From: Tritrichomonas musculus
Lineage: Eukaryota; Parabasalia; Tritrichomonadida; Tritrichomonadidae
DNA length: 64,000 bases
Assembly (NCBI GenBank): GCA_039105265.1
Contig: JAPFFF010000073.1
Span: 124,001-188,000, forward strand
Direction: 5' to 3'
The notes below the pieces were generated by a model. The model searched no databases, had not been told where the DNA came from, and was given only the letters and a program-made list of their open reading frames with translations. Both the position numbers and the translations under genes were made by a program. Of the stretch, positions 51,160 through 62,750 are shown in pieces. The first letter of the stretch is position 1. Each line of letters opens with the position of its first letter.

Positions 51160-52465
51160 AAAAAGAATAAAATAATAAAAAGCGCGCTAAATTTTTTTGA
51201 TAAAATGAATTTTTTGATAAATAATATTTGACCTTTTATTATTAATTTTCATTTAAAATTTTTGTTTTAAATAGAAATTTTGTAATTTTCATTATTTCCC
51301 TCAAAATAAAAATAACATGTATTCAATTTTTTTCCAAAACTTATTTGGAAGGGCCCTTTCAAAAAGTGGGGCTTTTTTGAAAGGAATTTTTTTTTAGCCC
51401 GATTTGATATATTTATATATGTAAAAAACAAATAAAATTAAAACATTTACTTATTTTTATGAATGATATTATTTCATTTAATTGCATGTTTTCAAAAAAA
51501 AAATAGTGTTTTTTTTTTATATATATATAATTCCTTCTGAGCTTTCATGCTTTTCATTTGTTCCAAAATCATCAAATATCATTTGAACAATTAAAATTCA
51601 TTTTTTATGCTTGTTTCTGAATTATTCTTTTGGCCAATCATAATTTTTAATATCATGATTTACATTGATTGTAATTAATTTATCCGATTTTTCTTTTAAT
51701 AGTTTTTATTAGGGTCGAAGACCTCAGATTTCTTGTTTTAAATTTGCAATTTCTTAGATTAATTTATTTTTTAACATGATATTATACTCATAATTTCTTT
51801 TGTTTTCAATGATTTACAAATATTTTCATTTTTTTGGAAATATCTTTATTTACAATCTATAAAAATTTATTATTTTCTCAAATATAATTAGATATTTGTG
51901 TATATAAAATTTTAGTAAAATGATAATATACGATAAGTCCAGGAATGAAAGATTTTTTGCATTCTCAAAACATCACATCACCAAAGTTTTCATAAAAATG
52001 TTTTTTTCTTAATAAAAAAAGATTTTTGATCATTTTGAGCCCTTTTTTCTAATATTGTAGTTAACTCTGATAGATATTTTTTTAAAATTAATGTTGTATT
52101 GAGCGTTTTAGAAAATAGTAATATTGTGTCATTTTTCTTAAATTTAGTTATAATTTATTTTTTTCATATTAGCATATTTATACAAATTTTAAATTTATAT
52201 AAAATTTAATTTTTTTATTTAATATAATAAGATAATTTCATTTTTACATTTTTCACGAATTCTCACAAAAGTTAGTTTCCATACCTCTTACAACTATTTA
52301 AATAAATTTTATCAAATTTTCTATTTGATATTGAATTTCAAATAATTAAGACAAATTTGAAAGGAGATAAAACGATAATATCCAGTTTTTCAAAAATTAT
52401 TAAAATCAAAATTCAAAAGCAATTCAATCAATTTATAACATAACATTTTTTAATAAAAACATCAA
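51160..52465. other. AT-rich intergenic region with a hairpin
   Basis: No gene. CCTTTCAAAAA (51355-51365) pairs perfectly with TTTTTGAAAGG (51374-51384) around a G-rich loop, and an AGGGCCCT palindrome overlaps the left arm. The rest is A/T-rich with no recognisable element. No TCAYT initiator stands near the start of the next gene. Confidence 0.5.
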
Positions 52466-53308
52466 ATGAGCACTTTAATAGATATTATTACTAAACAATT
52501 TAAAGGCAATGAAGATGACAATGCAAGTAATAATGAAAACACTGAAGTTTCCGTCGAACATCCTGAAATTGTTGTTGAAAAACTAAGAGACTATCATCCT
52601 ACTGAAGACTATACCAATGAATTAAAGAAAATATCGTCAGTTTTTGGTGTTTGTGATGATGCATTTATGAAAAAATTTATCGATCTCTTTGGAGTAATCA
52701 AATTGATGCATGTTCTTGACTTAGTACAAAGATCAGGCCCAACTCAAATTGATCAAAAAATTAAATCAGAGCATTACTTGATTATCTTAACAATTTTGCA
52801 CAAAATAATTGAAAACAAGTGTGGGTTAGAATATTTACAAAAAAATTACGAAATGGAACCAGAAGAATCGAATCTTTTGCGAACATTTGTTTCTTATTTG
52901 TCTTTACAAAATGAAGACGCAAATGAAATTTTGATGGATTTGATAAATTCATTAAATGAAACTCGCGATTTTGCTCAACATTGTTATCATCAGCTCAAAG
53001 AGCCAAGACCTGACGTAAATAATGGCCTTGAACTTTTGTGTCAATTGCTCAATACTGATAATTCACAAAATGTCACTTTAAATAACTCCATTTGTGTTTT
53101 GATCAAGCAGATTGTTTCGAAATTGCCAACAGATTCACCTTTATATGAAGATTTTGTAATTAATCTTCATGATATTGCATTTATTGATAAAATGGGAATA
53201 ATTGGTGAAAATTATAAAAAAGAGGATAAAGACGTCAAATATGTTAATTTTGTGTTAGAACTATACGAAGATCTATCAATACGATATAGTAAAATTAAAA
53301 TTGAATAA
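52466..53308 (+). CDS. Standalone GBD/FH3-like protein (diaphanous-formin N-terminal armadillo fold)
   Basis: 280 residues. After an acidic, Asn-rich N-terminus (about 1-30), PEIVVEKLRDYHP at about 35 and the helical sequence that follows resemble the GTPase-binding and FH3 region of diaphanous-related formins. LIILTILHKIIENKCGLEYL corresponds to the usual 'CLRALMNNKxGLxxV' helix, and LLRTFVSYLSLQNEDANEIL to the next repeat. No proline-rich FH1 or actin-binding FH2 segment follows; the gene simply ends. Formin GBD/FH3 regions bind Rho-type GTPases, so a GTPase-dependent adaptor is a reasonable inference. It could also be another armadillo-type helical protein. Intact frame; no signal peptide or membrane segment. 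Confidence 0.55.
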   Translation: MSTLIDIITKQFKGNEDDNASNNENTEVSVEHPEIVVEKLRDYHPTEDYTNELKKISSVFGVCDDAFMKKFIDLFGVIKLMHVLDLVQRSGPTQIDQKIKSEHYLIILTILHKIIENKCGLEYLQKNYEMEPEESNLLRTFVSYLSLQNEDANEILMDLINSLNETRDFAQHCYHQLKEPRPDVNNGLELLCQLLNTDNSQNVTLNNSICVLIKQIVSKLPTDSPLYEDFVINLHDIAFIDKMGIIGENYKKEDKDVKYVNFVLELYEDLSIRYSKIKIE

Positions 53309-53766
53309 ATCAAATTTACTAGTATTTAATTTACTTATATTATTTGTTTAAATGAACCATTATTATTTTGAAAAACAGATAATATTTGAAGTCAAACAAT
53401 AAAATATTTGAACATCATTTAATGCAGAATAATTTTATCGATTGATAGTAATCTAGCTTCTTTGGATGATGACCTTCTTAGAATGAATCTAAAAAAATGG
53501 TAATTTGATTATTAAAGGTGAAATTAAGAGATTTACCTTTTTGTAAATGGGAACGGCCTTCACAATTTTTTTCTGATTTAAAAATAAGCTTATCTTAAAA
53601 TGTATTTTATTTAATAAAATATTTTAAGTTAAAATAATTCAAACATATTATATATAAATTAAATATATTAATTAAAATATTATTAAAGTTATATATTTTA
53701 GAGGAAAAAATAAAATTTTATTTTTTAACGAATGATGAAAATTTTATACCATTTATAATTTTAATC
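53309..53766. other. AT-rich spacer downstream of the GBD/FH3-like gene
   Basis: No gene seen; ends at the target duplication of the hAT-type element. Confidence 0.5.
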
Positions 53767-54821
53767 CAGGGATGTTTATCGATAGTGTCCGATAACGGTT
53801 AAATACGTTGCCAATATTATCGATATTATCGGGAGTAGAGTAGAATAACCAATACTATCCGATAATAAATATCATTATCGATAAAAACGGTTTTTATCAT
53901 GGCCAATAATGACCGATATTTTTAACTTTTTTAAGGTAAAGAAAAGATATTTACTAGAAATTATGGCTATTTAATTGTTATATAATTATATAAAAGTTAT
54001 TTTTTCAAGTAATGACATATAAAAAAGCTTGTATGTACAAATGATCAAATTATTGAAAAAGATTTTTTATATTTCATAGGAAATTAACTTTTATTATAAT
54101 AAAAGATAAGTAATATATTATAATTCTAATAATATTTAAGTATGAAATTTAAAATCAATAAAGATAATTTTATTTTGGCAAAAAAATTAAATTTATCAAA
54201 AAGTGAACACAATAACTTTTTGTAAATTAATAAAATTCTCTCCATTTCTCTAAATATTTTTAGACTTGATATTCTTTTAATAAAAAAAAACCCAAATTAT
54301 TTTAGTAGCATTGCATTAATATTTCATTACATATTAAGATTCGTTAATTTGCAAATATGGAAATATTTTAATACTGAGAAGATATGAGGAAATTATCGTC
54401 TTATAACTTTGTTCTTAATCATAATCTTTTTTTGTTGGCCAATTGGTTCTTTTTTAAAAATTTTGAAAATAATCTTTTTATGTATTAATCAAAAACCTGA
54501 TTTTTTAGCTTCTCATTATTATATTGGACATATAATGCACCCTGACCTTATTTCGCTTATTTCAGCATGCACTATTGAAGTACAATTAAAAATATAAAAT
54601 TCCTAATTTTAATCAAAAATGTAAAAAAAAAGTATGGAAATTTTATTATAAAATATCGGAGAATATCGAACCGTAACCGTCCGATAGTGACCAAATATCG
54701 GCGGTTTTACTTAACGTATTTATCGATAATTATTGGTTATCGAACAAATTTTTATCGATATTATCGGACTATCGATAATGAGCCGATAATCGATATTTAT
54801 CATCATCGATCGACAACCCTG
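53767..54821. mobile_element. Non-autonomous hAT-type DNA transposon (1,055 bp)
   Basis: The left end CAGGGATGTTTATCGATA and the reverse complement of the right end, CAGGGTTGTCGATCGAT, make imperfect terminal inverted repeats. The flanking 8-bp direct repeat TTTTAATC (53759-53766 and 54822-54829) is perfect. Both ends are packed with CCGATA/TATCGATA motifs (53775-53935 and 54650-54805). The interior is AT-rich; its only open frame of note (54409-54597) is short and unlike a transposase. Ends and motif style match the element at 31300-32101, so both probably used the same transposase. Confidence 0.88.
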
Positions 54822-54829
54822 TTTTAATC

Positions 54830-55575
54830 ATTTATTAGCATCAAACCATATATTAAAAATTCAAAATAAATGAATGCAGAGTTATTTCAAAAATCATGAT
54901 TTTATTATTTAAATTTGAATTTGAATGATCATACAAATATTTTTGAGAAAAAAAACTTTTCAAAAGAAAAGAAGAAAAGGATATGAATCTATTTAAAAGA
55001 AAAGAGTCATTAAGTCATATTAATAATTAAATAGAATACTTAAATATATATCTATTATATATAAAAATATTTTATTATGTGCTATATATCTGAAGATAAA
55101 TATATATTTTAAATATGAAATATTGTTTGTACAGTATTATTCAATTTTATTTAATTTTAATTATGTATATTTTAATTAATTTTCATATTTATTTTTTAAT
55201 TTTAAGATATAACTTAATATATATATAATTATATTTATAAAAATGTTCCAAAATCAGTTTTTTAAAAAATTAAAAAAGATAAATGTATTTTCGCAGAGAG
55301 CCTCTCAATTTACGAAGATGATTTGAATTGATACAACCGAATAAGCTTTCAAATGAGAAACTTTTTCTTAAGATTTTTATATCTCAAAACCCCTACATTC
55401 GATTATGTTTTTACCAAATAAATTTTATTAAATATTAAATAGTATTCTTATTAATCTAAGTTATATTGAAGAATTCGATTTTCCATAACCGCCGATTTCG
55501 GATCCCCTTTCTTTTTGTGAATAATATATTATTATTATCAATTTGTATAACATTGATTGATTTCTAAACATCGAA
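54830..55575. other. AT-rich intergenic region before tRNA-Gly
   Basis: No gene. A slightly less AT-rich stretch at about 55480-55520 (CCATAACCGCCGATTTCGGATCCCC) carries a short imperfect CCGATTTCGG palindrome of unknown meaning. Confidence 0.45.
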
Positions 55576-55646
55576 GCATCGCTGGTCTAATGGTAGAATT
55601 TCACCTTGCCAAGGTGGGGGTCCGGGTCCGATTCCCGGGCGATGCA
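55576..55646 (+). tRNA. tRNA-Gly(GCC)
   Basis: A canonical cloverleaf of 71 bases. Acceptor GCATCGC pairs with GCGATGC, discriminator is A, anticodon arm TCACC-TTGCCAA-GGTGG gives GCC, and T arm CGGGT-CCGATTC-CCGGG is intact. A T-run of nine follows as a Pol III terminator. CCA is not encoded, as usual in eukaryotes. Confidence 0.97.
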
Positions 55647-55836
55647 TTTTTTTTTTCACAAAATTTTTCAAGTTTTTCATGATGCAATGAACCTCTTGTT
55701 TTGTAACATATCCCCTTAATTTGAACGGTTCATCTTCATGTTTATAATTACCATTTTTTTTTAATATAATAATAAATATTAGTATATATATATAAAAACT
55801 AAGATTAATCTAAATTTATTTACAAACAAATAAAAA

Positions 55837-56796
55837 TCAATTAGCAATTGATGGAGAACGATTATTAAGTCTTAATGGCTTGTGCACATTATTAATAATT
55901 CGGAAAGATTTAACAACATTATGTGATACATTATTGTTCTTCTTGTCAGCATTTACTTTGGGAAAAGAATAAATATGAGGATAAATATTTTTTGGAGTTT
56001 TTTTTGGCATATCATTTTGAGATGAAAATAATGAAAACTTGAGCATTTCTTCTGCTGTTGGACGTAGTTTTGGATTCTTTGTTATTGCACTTTCTATTAT
56101 ATTCTCTATTTTGTAATTAATGTCCATAAAACTTAGATCAATATTATCATAAATAATGTAATGCTTGAGTTCTTCTAAGGATTTTGCTTCAAAAGGGAAA
56201 CATCCTGTAATCATGAAGAAAAATGTTATTCCAAGGGCCCAAATATCAGCTTTAAAAGGACAAAATGATGATGATGATAATTTTTCTGGAGAGAAACAAC
56301 GAATTGTACCACATGAATCGTCAGATTTTTCATCAATCTCAAATTTCTTTGCTAATCCAAAGTCAGCCAATTTGATTTGTCCATATTGATCAATTAAAAT
56401 ATTATCTGGCTTTATATCTCTGTGAGCAATATTCATTGAGTGACAGTAAGAAAGTGCTTTTAAGATTTGTTTGGCATAAGTAACAAATTTTTCTTCTGAT
56501 ATTTTCTTTTTCTGTCTAAGTGTTCCATTTGAACAATATTCCATTACAAGATATTGTGCATTTTCATCTTCAAAGAAATCATATAACTTGACAATATTGG
56601 GATGATCAAGAGATTTAATTGTGTTATATTCTGATTCTTTGATTTTGTATTTGGAGGTTCTTTTGATTGCAAAATCTTTATCATATTTTTTGCAATGACA
56701 TAGTATTACCTGAGAAAAAGAACCCTTTCCTATGAGATCTTTTATTTCATACCCATGCTGCCTTAAAGTTTCTTGGATCTTTTGTATCTTCGACAT
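55837..56796 (-). CDS. CAMK-like serine/threonine protein kinase
   Basis: 319 residues, almost entirely kinase domain (about 17-265). Gly loop IGKGSFSQV (23-31), ATP-anchoring Lys45 in DFAIKR, hinge MEYC, catalytic HRDIKPDN (Asp127), DFGLAKKF (Asp145), CFSPEKLSSS as the APE-equivalent, DIWALGITFFFMITGCFPF in helix F, and RPTAEEML near the end. All catalytic residues are present. The overall look, with SPEKL and the ITGCFPF region, fits the CAMK/ULK-like kinases expanded in trichomonads. A basic tail of about 50 residues follows (KKTPKNIYPHIYSFPK, HKPLRLNNRSPSIAN). Stand-alone gene between a tRNA and a long AT-rich spacer. Confidence 0.9.
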   Translation of the reverse strand: MSKIQKIQETLRQHGYEIKDLIGKGSFSQVILCHCKKYDKDFAIKRTSKYKIKESEYNTIKSLDHPNIVKLYDFFEDENAQYLVMEYCSNGTLRQKKKISEEKFVTYAKQILKALSYCHSMNIAHRDIKPDNILIDQYGQIKLADFGLAKKFEIDEKSDDSCGTIRCFSPEKLSSSSFCPFKADIWALGITFFFMITGCFPFEAKSLEELKHYIIYDNIDLSFMDINYKIENIIESAITKNPKLRPTAEEMLKFSLFSSQNDMPKKTPKNIYPHIYSFPKVNADKKNNNVSHNVVKSFRIINNVHKPLRLNNRSPSIAN

Positions 56797-57369
56797 GAAA
56801 ACTTAAAAAATAGTCATTATTTTTGTAATTATTTTTATTATTAAAATTTTGAATTATTATAAATAATTTGAATTAATTTAAAATAATCAATTATTTGATA
56901 TAAAGTTAAAATATATTTATTTCTTTTAACTTAAAAGAAAAAAGTAATATTTTTAATAATAATTTAATATTATTATATAAATAATATTATAAAATATTAT
57001 AAATAATTAAAAATAATATTTTTATGCAGATAAACAAAATTTTTTAAAAATGAAATGTTATAAAGATGCATTGAAAAAAAGTTAAATAAAAAAAATAATT
57101 CTGAGAATTATTATTTTTCAATATTTTATTACATATCTTTTTTTATCACACTAACGGCCGCATAGTTTAATTTTTTTTTACAATATCGGCCTATTTAAAT
57201 GAGTAAGGCACATATATTTTAAATAAGGTTGTTACATTGGGATTAAAAATTGAAAAAGGGAATAATTTTAATTCTTTTTGGGATTTAGATCATTTCTTAT
57301 TATTGTTGAGTTTTCGGAAAAAAGGTTATTTTTGAGCAAGCTTTTTTTTTTTTGGAAAACCCTCTATTA

Positions 57370-57402
<33 letters not shown>

Positions 57403-57820
57403 AGACGATGCTGTCACGTTAAGATAAAACTAATATTGTGAAATAATAAAATAAAATAATAAAATGATTTAGCTGTCATGATGTTGATTATTTAACGTGA
57501 ATGCCAAATTTTTGCGGTCACCAAATTGTTTTATTAAAAAATAAATGAATCTAATTCAAAATAATAATACAGTTAAACGATTCATAATGATAATAAAGCA
57601 ACTTATAAAATAATTTAGCTGTCACGAAGTTGTATCTAAATGTAAAATAAATTATAAAGTCAATATTGATAGAAAATATATAACTTATTATGGAAACTAT
57701 TTCTAAATATTTTAAATATTTATTTGTTTATTTAAATATAAGACACAATTACAAAATATTATTAGATATTTAGATAAAAAAATTGAATGAATCAAACGTT
57801 GATTTAAATCAATTCAAATC
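56797..57820. other. AT-rich intergenic region with a poly-A tract
   Basis: No gene. A run of 29 A residues occupies 57372-57400. TCACGTTAA at about 57414 faces TTAACGTGA at about 57492, and a related GCTGTCAC occurs at about 57622, weak traces of a small decayed inverted-repeat element. Confidence 0.5.
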
Positions 57821-60800
57821 TACCGTATATAAAATAACTTCATAACGCTTAGAATAACTACTGAACACTTCTGACTTTTTGAAAAGCAGTTCAGAATTGG
57901 TTGAATAGTATTATTCAAAAAGCCAATAGTATTATTATATTAGACTATACTATTTGGTCATATATATATTATAGTAGAGGCATTCGGATGAAACTTTTTG
58001 AGATAATTTCTAGCGGTTTTCATTATTTGCAAAGCCAAACATAAAGAAAAAGATTACTCAAACCAATCAAATAAAGCAATTTTCAATCGCGCATTTACAT
58101 CAAATGACTTCAGTGGGCAATTATATTGCATCGTTCTCAAAATCATTTTCAAACTGCTTCAAAATTCAAATCGAACGAAGAAAAATATTCACCGAAAAGC
58201 AAATAAAACTGGATCAAGATTCATCAAAAAGCGAATAGGCATTAGCTGAGCGTAAGATAAGCTCTTCAATTGGAGATTACCTCTCTTTTAGTAGTGAATG
58301 ATCTTTGAACATAACTAAATCCCAAAACAATGTGAAGAATTTTGTCGAATTAAGGCTTTTCTAGTTCAAACTTGTTACTTTTTCTCTTTTTTTTTTTCTT
58401 ATAATCTTTTTTTAATACTAAATTTTTAAATTATTACCTATTTTATTTCTTTTTTGTTTATTTTATTATTTTGATATCTTTTTTTCACTTTTGTTTTTTG
58501 TGAAAAGAGAATCAAGATTCAAAATGTTTATCCATTTTGAAATTTTGAGATATATTGAAAATCTTTTCTAAGACTCTTGAAAAAGTTGTTAAAAATTCAA
58601 TGGTCTTTAGAAAAAGAATTTGTAATGTTCAAGAGTAGGTCAACTGAACTTTTTCAATATTTTTTTTATTTCCAATTAAATCAAAATATCTCAATCTTAA
58701 TGTTGTTTTATGTAAATATAATTTATTTTAAATATTAATATATAGTTATATTTAATATTAAAATAATTAAAAAATATAATTATTATTTTTTAATTATTTT
58801 TCGAATTATATAGAGATAGATAAATATATTGACAGAATAATTTAAAAGAATATTATATTATATTATATATAACATAAAACTGTACATCGATGTTTTATTT
58901 AATTGTTAAAAAAAACTTAAATATTTGATATATATATAAAATATCATAAAATAAAATTCAATGCTGTTTATTTTATAATTAATCAAAAGTTAATTTATCT
59001 GATTTTTTTGAGAAGTGTAAATATATGAAAAAAAAAATAATTATTTTATAAACATTAAGAAAAATTGAAAATATCATACAATATATTTGTTAATAAAAAA
59101 AAAAACATTGCTTAAAGCATTTTCATTTTATAAAAAGTCCTCATTTTTTTGCTTTAAAGGTATTGTATTAAATTCGAGTTTTATAAACAAAAAAATACTA
59201 GTTATACTAAATATCTTCATTAATCTGTTGATAAATTTTTGTTTTTATTTGTTTATGAATACTCCTCTCAAAATTAAAATTATTTATTTCAAATTTTCAA
59301 GAGAGCTTTATTGTAATTTCAAATTAATTTATATAAAAACTGGCCCAAATTTTTATAACTATATATAATTATTGTATTATATAAATGGTAATAATTTCCT
59401 TAAAATTGTGGCTAATAGTTTTGACTGATAAATTTTAAGAAAAAAATAGTTTTTTTTTTTAAAACCTTTCATAACATCATACAATTTAATCAATGTATTA
59501 CTTCAATTATTTCAAATAAGATATTGAAAATCTTTAGATAATATTAACGAAAATGTTAAAATCCAATTTTTAAAAAACTGGCCCAAATTTTTTGCGCAAT
59601 ATTATAATACTATTTGGAAAACATGTAGTAAATTGATATGGACAATTTATATTTGGATTTGACTGCTGAATTTTTAGAAAAATGTATTTTTTTTATTAAT
59701 AATGTGTTTACTTTATTTTAAACAACGTTAAATCAAAAAAGTCTCTTTCAGTCAAATAGTTATCATATAACTAGCATAAAAATCAAAGATTATTGACTTT
59801 ACTCTTGTTTATTCAGTATTTCAAATTAATATGTAAAATTTTGTAATATTTTTAAAAATCCTATTTTTTATATAATTAAACATAAATTTATTATTTTAAA
59901 ACTAATAATTTTCTTTAATATCATTTTTTTTTTAAGATATTAAAATCAAAATCTCTTTAATTCAATTTTAAATATTATCAACTCAATTCAATTTATAAAA
60001 TCATTATATCTCAAAAAATAATACACAAATTAAAAATGTTTAAGATTTTATAAATAATTTATAGTTTATATAATATTTACAATCGTAAAAAAATATCATA
60101 ATGCTATATATAAGTTTTTTTATCGGGACGGTCTAATTGACCTACTCTTTAATAGACCATATTAAGGTTGAACAAAAGCAGTATATTTTATCATATTATA
60201 ATATAATAAAATATATGATGATAAAAAATTTATTTACTAAATATAATGGTAAAATTGACGTATGATATAAAAATAAACTAATTTTTCTTTTTGAATGAAA
60301 ATTTTACAATTTGATAAGTTTAGAAAAAAAATGATGTTTTGTATAAATATTATAGCAAATATGAGGAAAATCCAATTTAAAATATAAGATATATTTTTTA
60401 GTTAATTTATTAAATTGAATTTATTTTTTATGAAATATTTGAATCATCAGAAAATTGAGATCAATTCTATGAAATTATTATATGCTTCAGAATATTGAGC
60501 ATTTTTTTAAGAAATAATTGTGAGATTGTAAGATATAAACAATTGTAAAATTGTGAGAAAATAAAGATTTCTGAAAAGTAAAAATATGTAAAGTATTCAA
60601 AGAAAAAATCTATCCAAAATAAAGTCCCCAGCGTCGGAATTTTTGATTTTTTAAAATAAATCTTTTTAAAATCAAAAAATATGGCCAATTTTTCAAATTT
60701 TAACTCAGGTTGAAAAGATTAGCTGAGTGATTATTTATGAAATTATCTCTACTTTTAGCAAGATATACAATAATTTAAATATATTATATAATGATATTAT

Positions 60801-61037
60801 TAATTTTATGAATATTTAATAAAAAAAATTAAAATTTATAATGATATATTTCGCAAAATATGTATTTTCGTTGTCACTTTTTGAATACTACAAAATTGAA
60901 TGAATACCTTAATAAGGCCTATTTTCATCGTTATTTTCTGAATTTTTATTTTCTTTAATGTTCATAAAATTTGAATATATCTCTCAATAGCGTTCAGTAG
61001 TTATTCTGAGTGTTATGAAGAATTTTGAGATACGGTA
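57821..61037. mobile_element. TA-flanked DNA transposon relic with 54-bp terminal inverted repeats (about 3.2 kb)
   Basis: The left end begins TACCGTATATAAAATAACTT. The reverse complement of the right end begins TACCGTATCTCAAAATTCTT. The two align over 54 bases with about 10 mismatches, including the 16-base identical run AGAATAACTACTGAAC. Both ends carry TA outermost, as expected for a TA target duplication of Tc1/mariner-type elements. The interior is mostly extremely AT-rich. Only 58023-58250 has a gene-like composition, with a startless frame (KAIFNRAFTSNDFSGQLYCI, HRKANKTGSRFIKKRIGIS) that I cannot identify. AAGAGTAGGTCAA (58631) and TTGACCTACTCTT (60138) suggest a second element nested inside. 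No intact transposase. Confidence 0.7.
59337..59700 (+). repeat. Diverged tandem duplication of about 240 bp
   Basis: AACTGGCCCAAATTTTT occurs at 59338 and again at 59577, followed in each copy by a similar order of motifs (TTTGACTGATAAATTTTAAG at about 59419; TTTGACTGCTGAATTTTTAG at about 59659). It lies inside the TA-flanked element. Divergence shows it is old. Confidence 0.6.
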
Positions 61038-61671
61038 TAACAAAATAATTGAATGTAATGCACAAAAAGTTATAAGGACATTTAATTTATAAATAAGTAT
61101 AACTTTATATTTTTATTAGGTAGAATATTATTTTATATTATTAATATATTAAGATACTATTATAAATTAAAATAAAATAATAAAATTGCATTAACTATTA
61201 GGTGATGAGAAAATTATTTTTAGATCTCCATTTTAATTTCATATTTTTTTTATTTTTAATTTTGATAATTCGTATTATACGTATATATATTTAAAAAAAC
61301 ATATTTTTAAATTGTAAAAGTAAGTGCAATGCAGTAATTCAAAAATTTTTACAATAATAATATATATATATAGTATAGAGTAAAACCCTACCAAATCTCA
61401 TATTAAAAACACAATAACATACTCTATGTTTCATATTGAACAGTTAAAAACAAAACTCGTGTATATATTAGCATAATAATGTGTAAAACGCCATAAAATT
61501 TCTTTAATCTATCTTTTATTTCTGTTTTTAAGTATGATAAAATTGAATATAAAATGATCGTTCCTATTTTATTTCCAAAAAATTCTAATCTATTTCCGAA
61601 ACAGCTGTATTTGAACAAACAATATCATATTATAATTTATTCCATATTGAGAAATTTTTTTTATAAAATAT
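61038..61671. other. AT-rich spacer
   Basis: No gene recognised. A short minus-strand open frame at 61424-61618 has no family resemblance and is probably chance. Confidence 0.5.
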
Positions 61672-62124
61672 ATGAACTGGCATCAAACACTTATAAATAA
61701 TAATTTTGGATTCAAGAAACTGAAGCCATCATCTTGGTATGCTTCACATCATCACATCACATTCAATGCAAAAATTGAAGGAACAACATTTTATGCGAAC
61801 CCAAAAATCGGAATGCGTAATTGGTATGTTATCACAGAAGTCGAGAATAATAGTGAAATTTTACCATTCAAATATCGTGGTGAATGGCTTTCAATTTTGA
61901 AAGCAACATCATCAGAAATGTCAGATCCAAACATTCTGAAGAAATGTGATTGGGAAGAAAGATGGAAATCAATCAAACCTCAAATGGAGCATTTTGAAGA
62001 TTTTCCAGTTGGACCACTTGAAGTGAATCCTTATGAATACACTGCACGATTTTGTACAGAACATAGCATTTTCTGTCCAAATCAAGAGATTCGAGAATTT
62101 ATTGAAAAGAAAAAGAATCATTAA
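61672..62124 (+). CDS. Small hypothetical protein, 150 residues
   Basis: Starts with ATG (MNWHQTLINNNFGFKKLKPS) and ends KKKNH. Composition is that of a folded, soluble protein with many aromatics (WYASHHHITFNAK, NWYVITEVEN, YRGEWLSILKATSSEM, CDWEERWKSIKPQMEHFEDF) and no signal peptide or membrane segment. I do not recognise the family. Coding-like base composition distinguishes it from the surrounding spacer. It may itself be a fragment, since a discoidin-domain remnant begins 50 bp downstream. Confidence 0.6.
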   Translation: MNWHQTLINNNFGFKKLKPSSWYASHHHITFNAKIEGTTFYANPKIGMRNWYVITEVENNSEILPFKYRGEWLSILKATSSEMSDPNILKKCDWEERWKSIKPQMEHFEDFPVGPLEVNPYEYTARFCTEHSIFCPNQEIREFIEKKKNH

Positions 62125-62172
62125 ACATAAACATAGAATTCATTTTAAATTCAGCCATTTTACATTTTTTGG

Positions 62173-62436
62173 ATGTTTACAATTATTCTCCTCAAAGGGA
62201 ACTTGCTCGTTCACACATTCAAAATAACAAAACCATCAGCTGAAAAAGTTCGATATATCAGAATACGCATAACAGATACTGACTGTAATAATTATATCAT
62301 TATCTTTCCCTTGATTCAAGTGAAATATTTGGAACCACTTTTTGAAATAACGAAAACTCAATATTTTAAATCAATAAATGACTTATACAAATTATCTTTA
62401 TGTGAGCTCATGACTTTTATAAGCTTTTCAGAGTAA
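62173..62436 (+). pseudogene. Possible F5/8 type C domain C-terminal remnant
   Basis: Encodes LVHTFKITKPSAEKVRYIRI and RITDTDCNNYIIIFPLIQVK before YLEPLFE. The order HTF, then YIRIR, then TDTD, then a strand ending near a C-terminal LF resembles the end of the F5/8C module (compare SNTFEVREG, YLRIQQTGTN and ALEFFGT in the gene at 63468). Upstream parts are absent. Likely debris of a BTB/F5-8C family gene; alternative is an unrelated short ORF. Confidence 0.4.
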
Positions 62437-62646
62437 TCGTTTTTGCCATCAAGGATATCAAAGTCAATCTTGATAGCAATTTTCAAATTTTTATTTTTTT
62501 GGTTTGATTTATGATTCAGAAACAGATAAAGTGTATTTGACAAATTACAAACAGCACTGATAAAATGAAGAATTGTTTTGTCAAATTTAATTTAAAATTG
62601 TGAAATATTACATAGTATATATTTATAAATTTTTCTAATGATATCC

Positions 62647-62718
62647 TCTCTTGTGGTGTAGTGGTTATCATATGGGACTTTGAATCCCGGGATGGAGGTT
62701 CGATTCCTCCCAAGAGAA
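62647..62718 (+). tRNA. tRNA-Gln(UUG)
   Basis: 72 bases. Acceptor TCTCTTG pairs with CAAGAGA, discriminator is A. Anticodon arm TGGGA-CTTTGAA-TCCCG gives TTG. T arm GGAGG-TTCGATT-CCTCC is perfect. A T-run follows within ten bases. In universal-code organisms UUG reads CAA (Gln). Note that some trichomonads and other protists use TAA/TAG only as stops, consistent with the stops seen here. Confidence 0.93.
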
Positions 62719-62750
62719 AAATTTTTTTTGCAGTAGAAATTCATTAATGA

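Noticed and set aside
57413-57500. Terminal inverted repeats TCACGTTAA/TTAACGTGA as a MITE
   Set aside because: Only nine bases, no target duplication, and similar words recur nearby.
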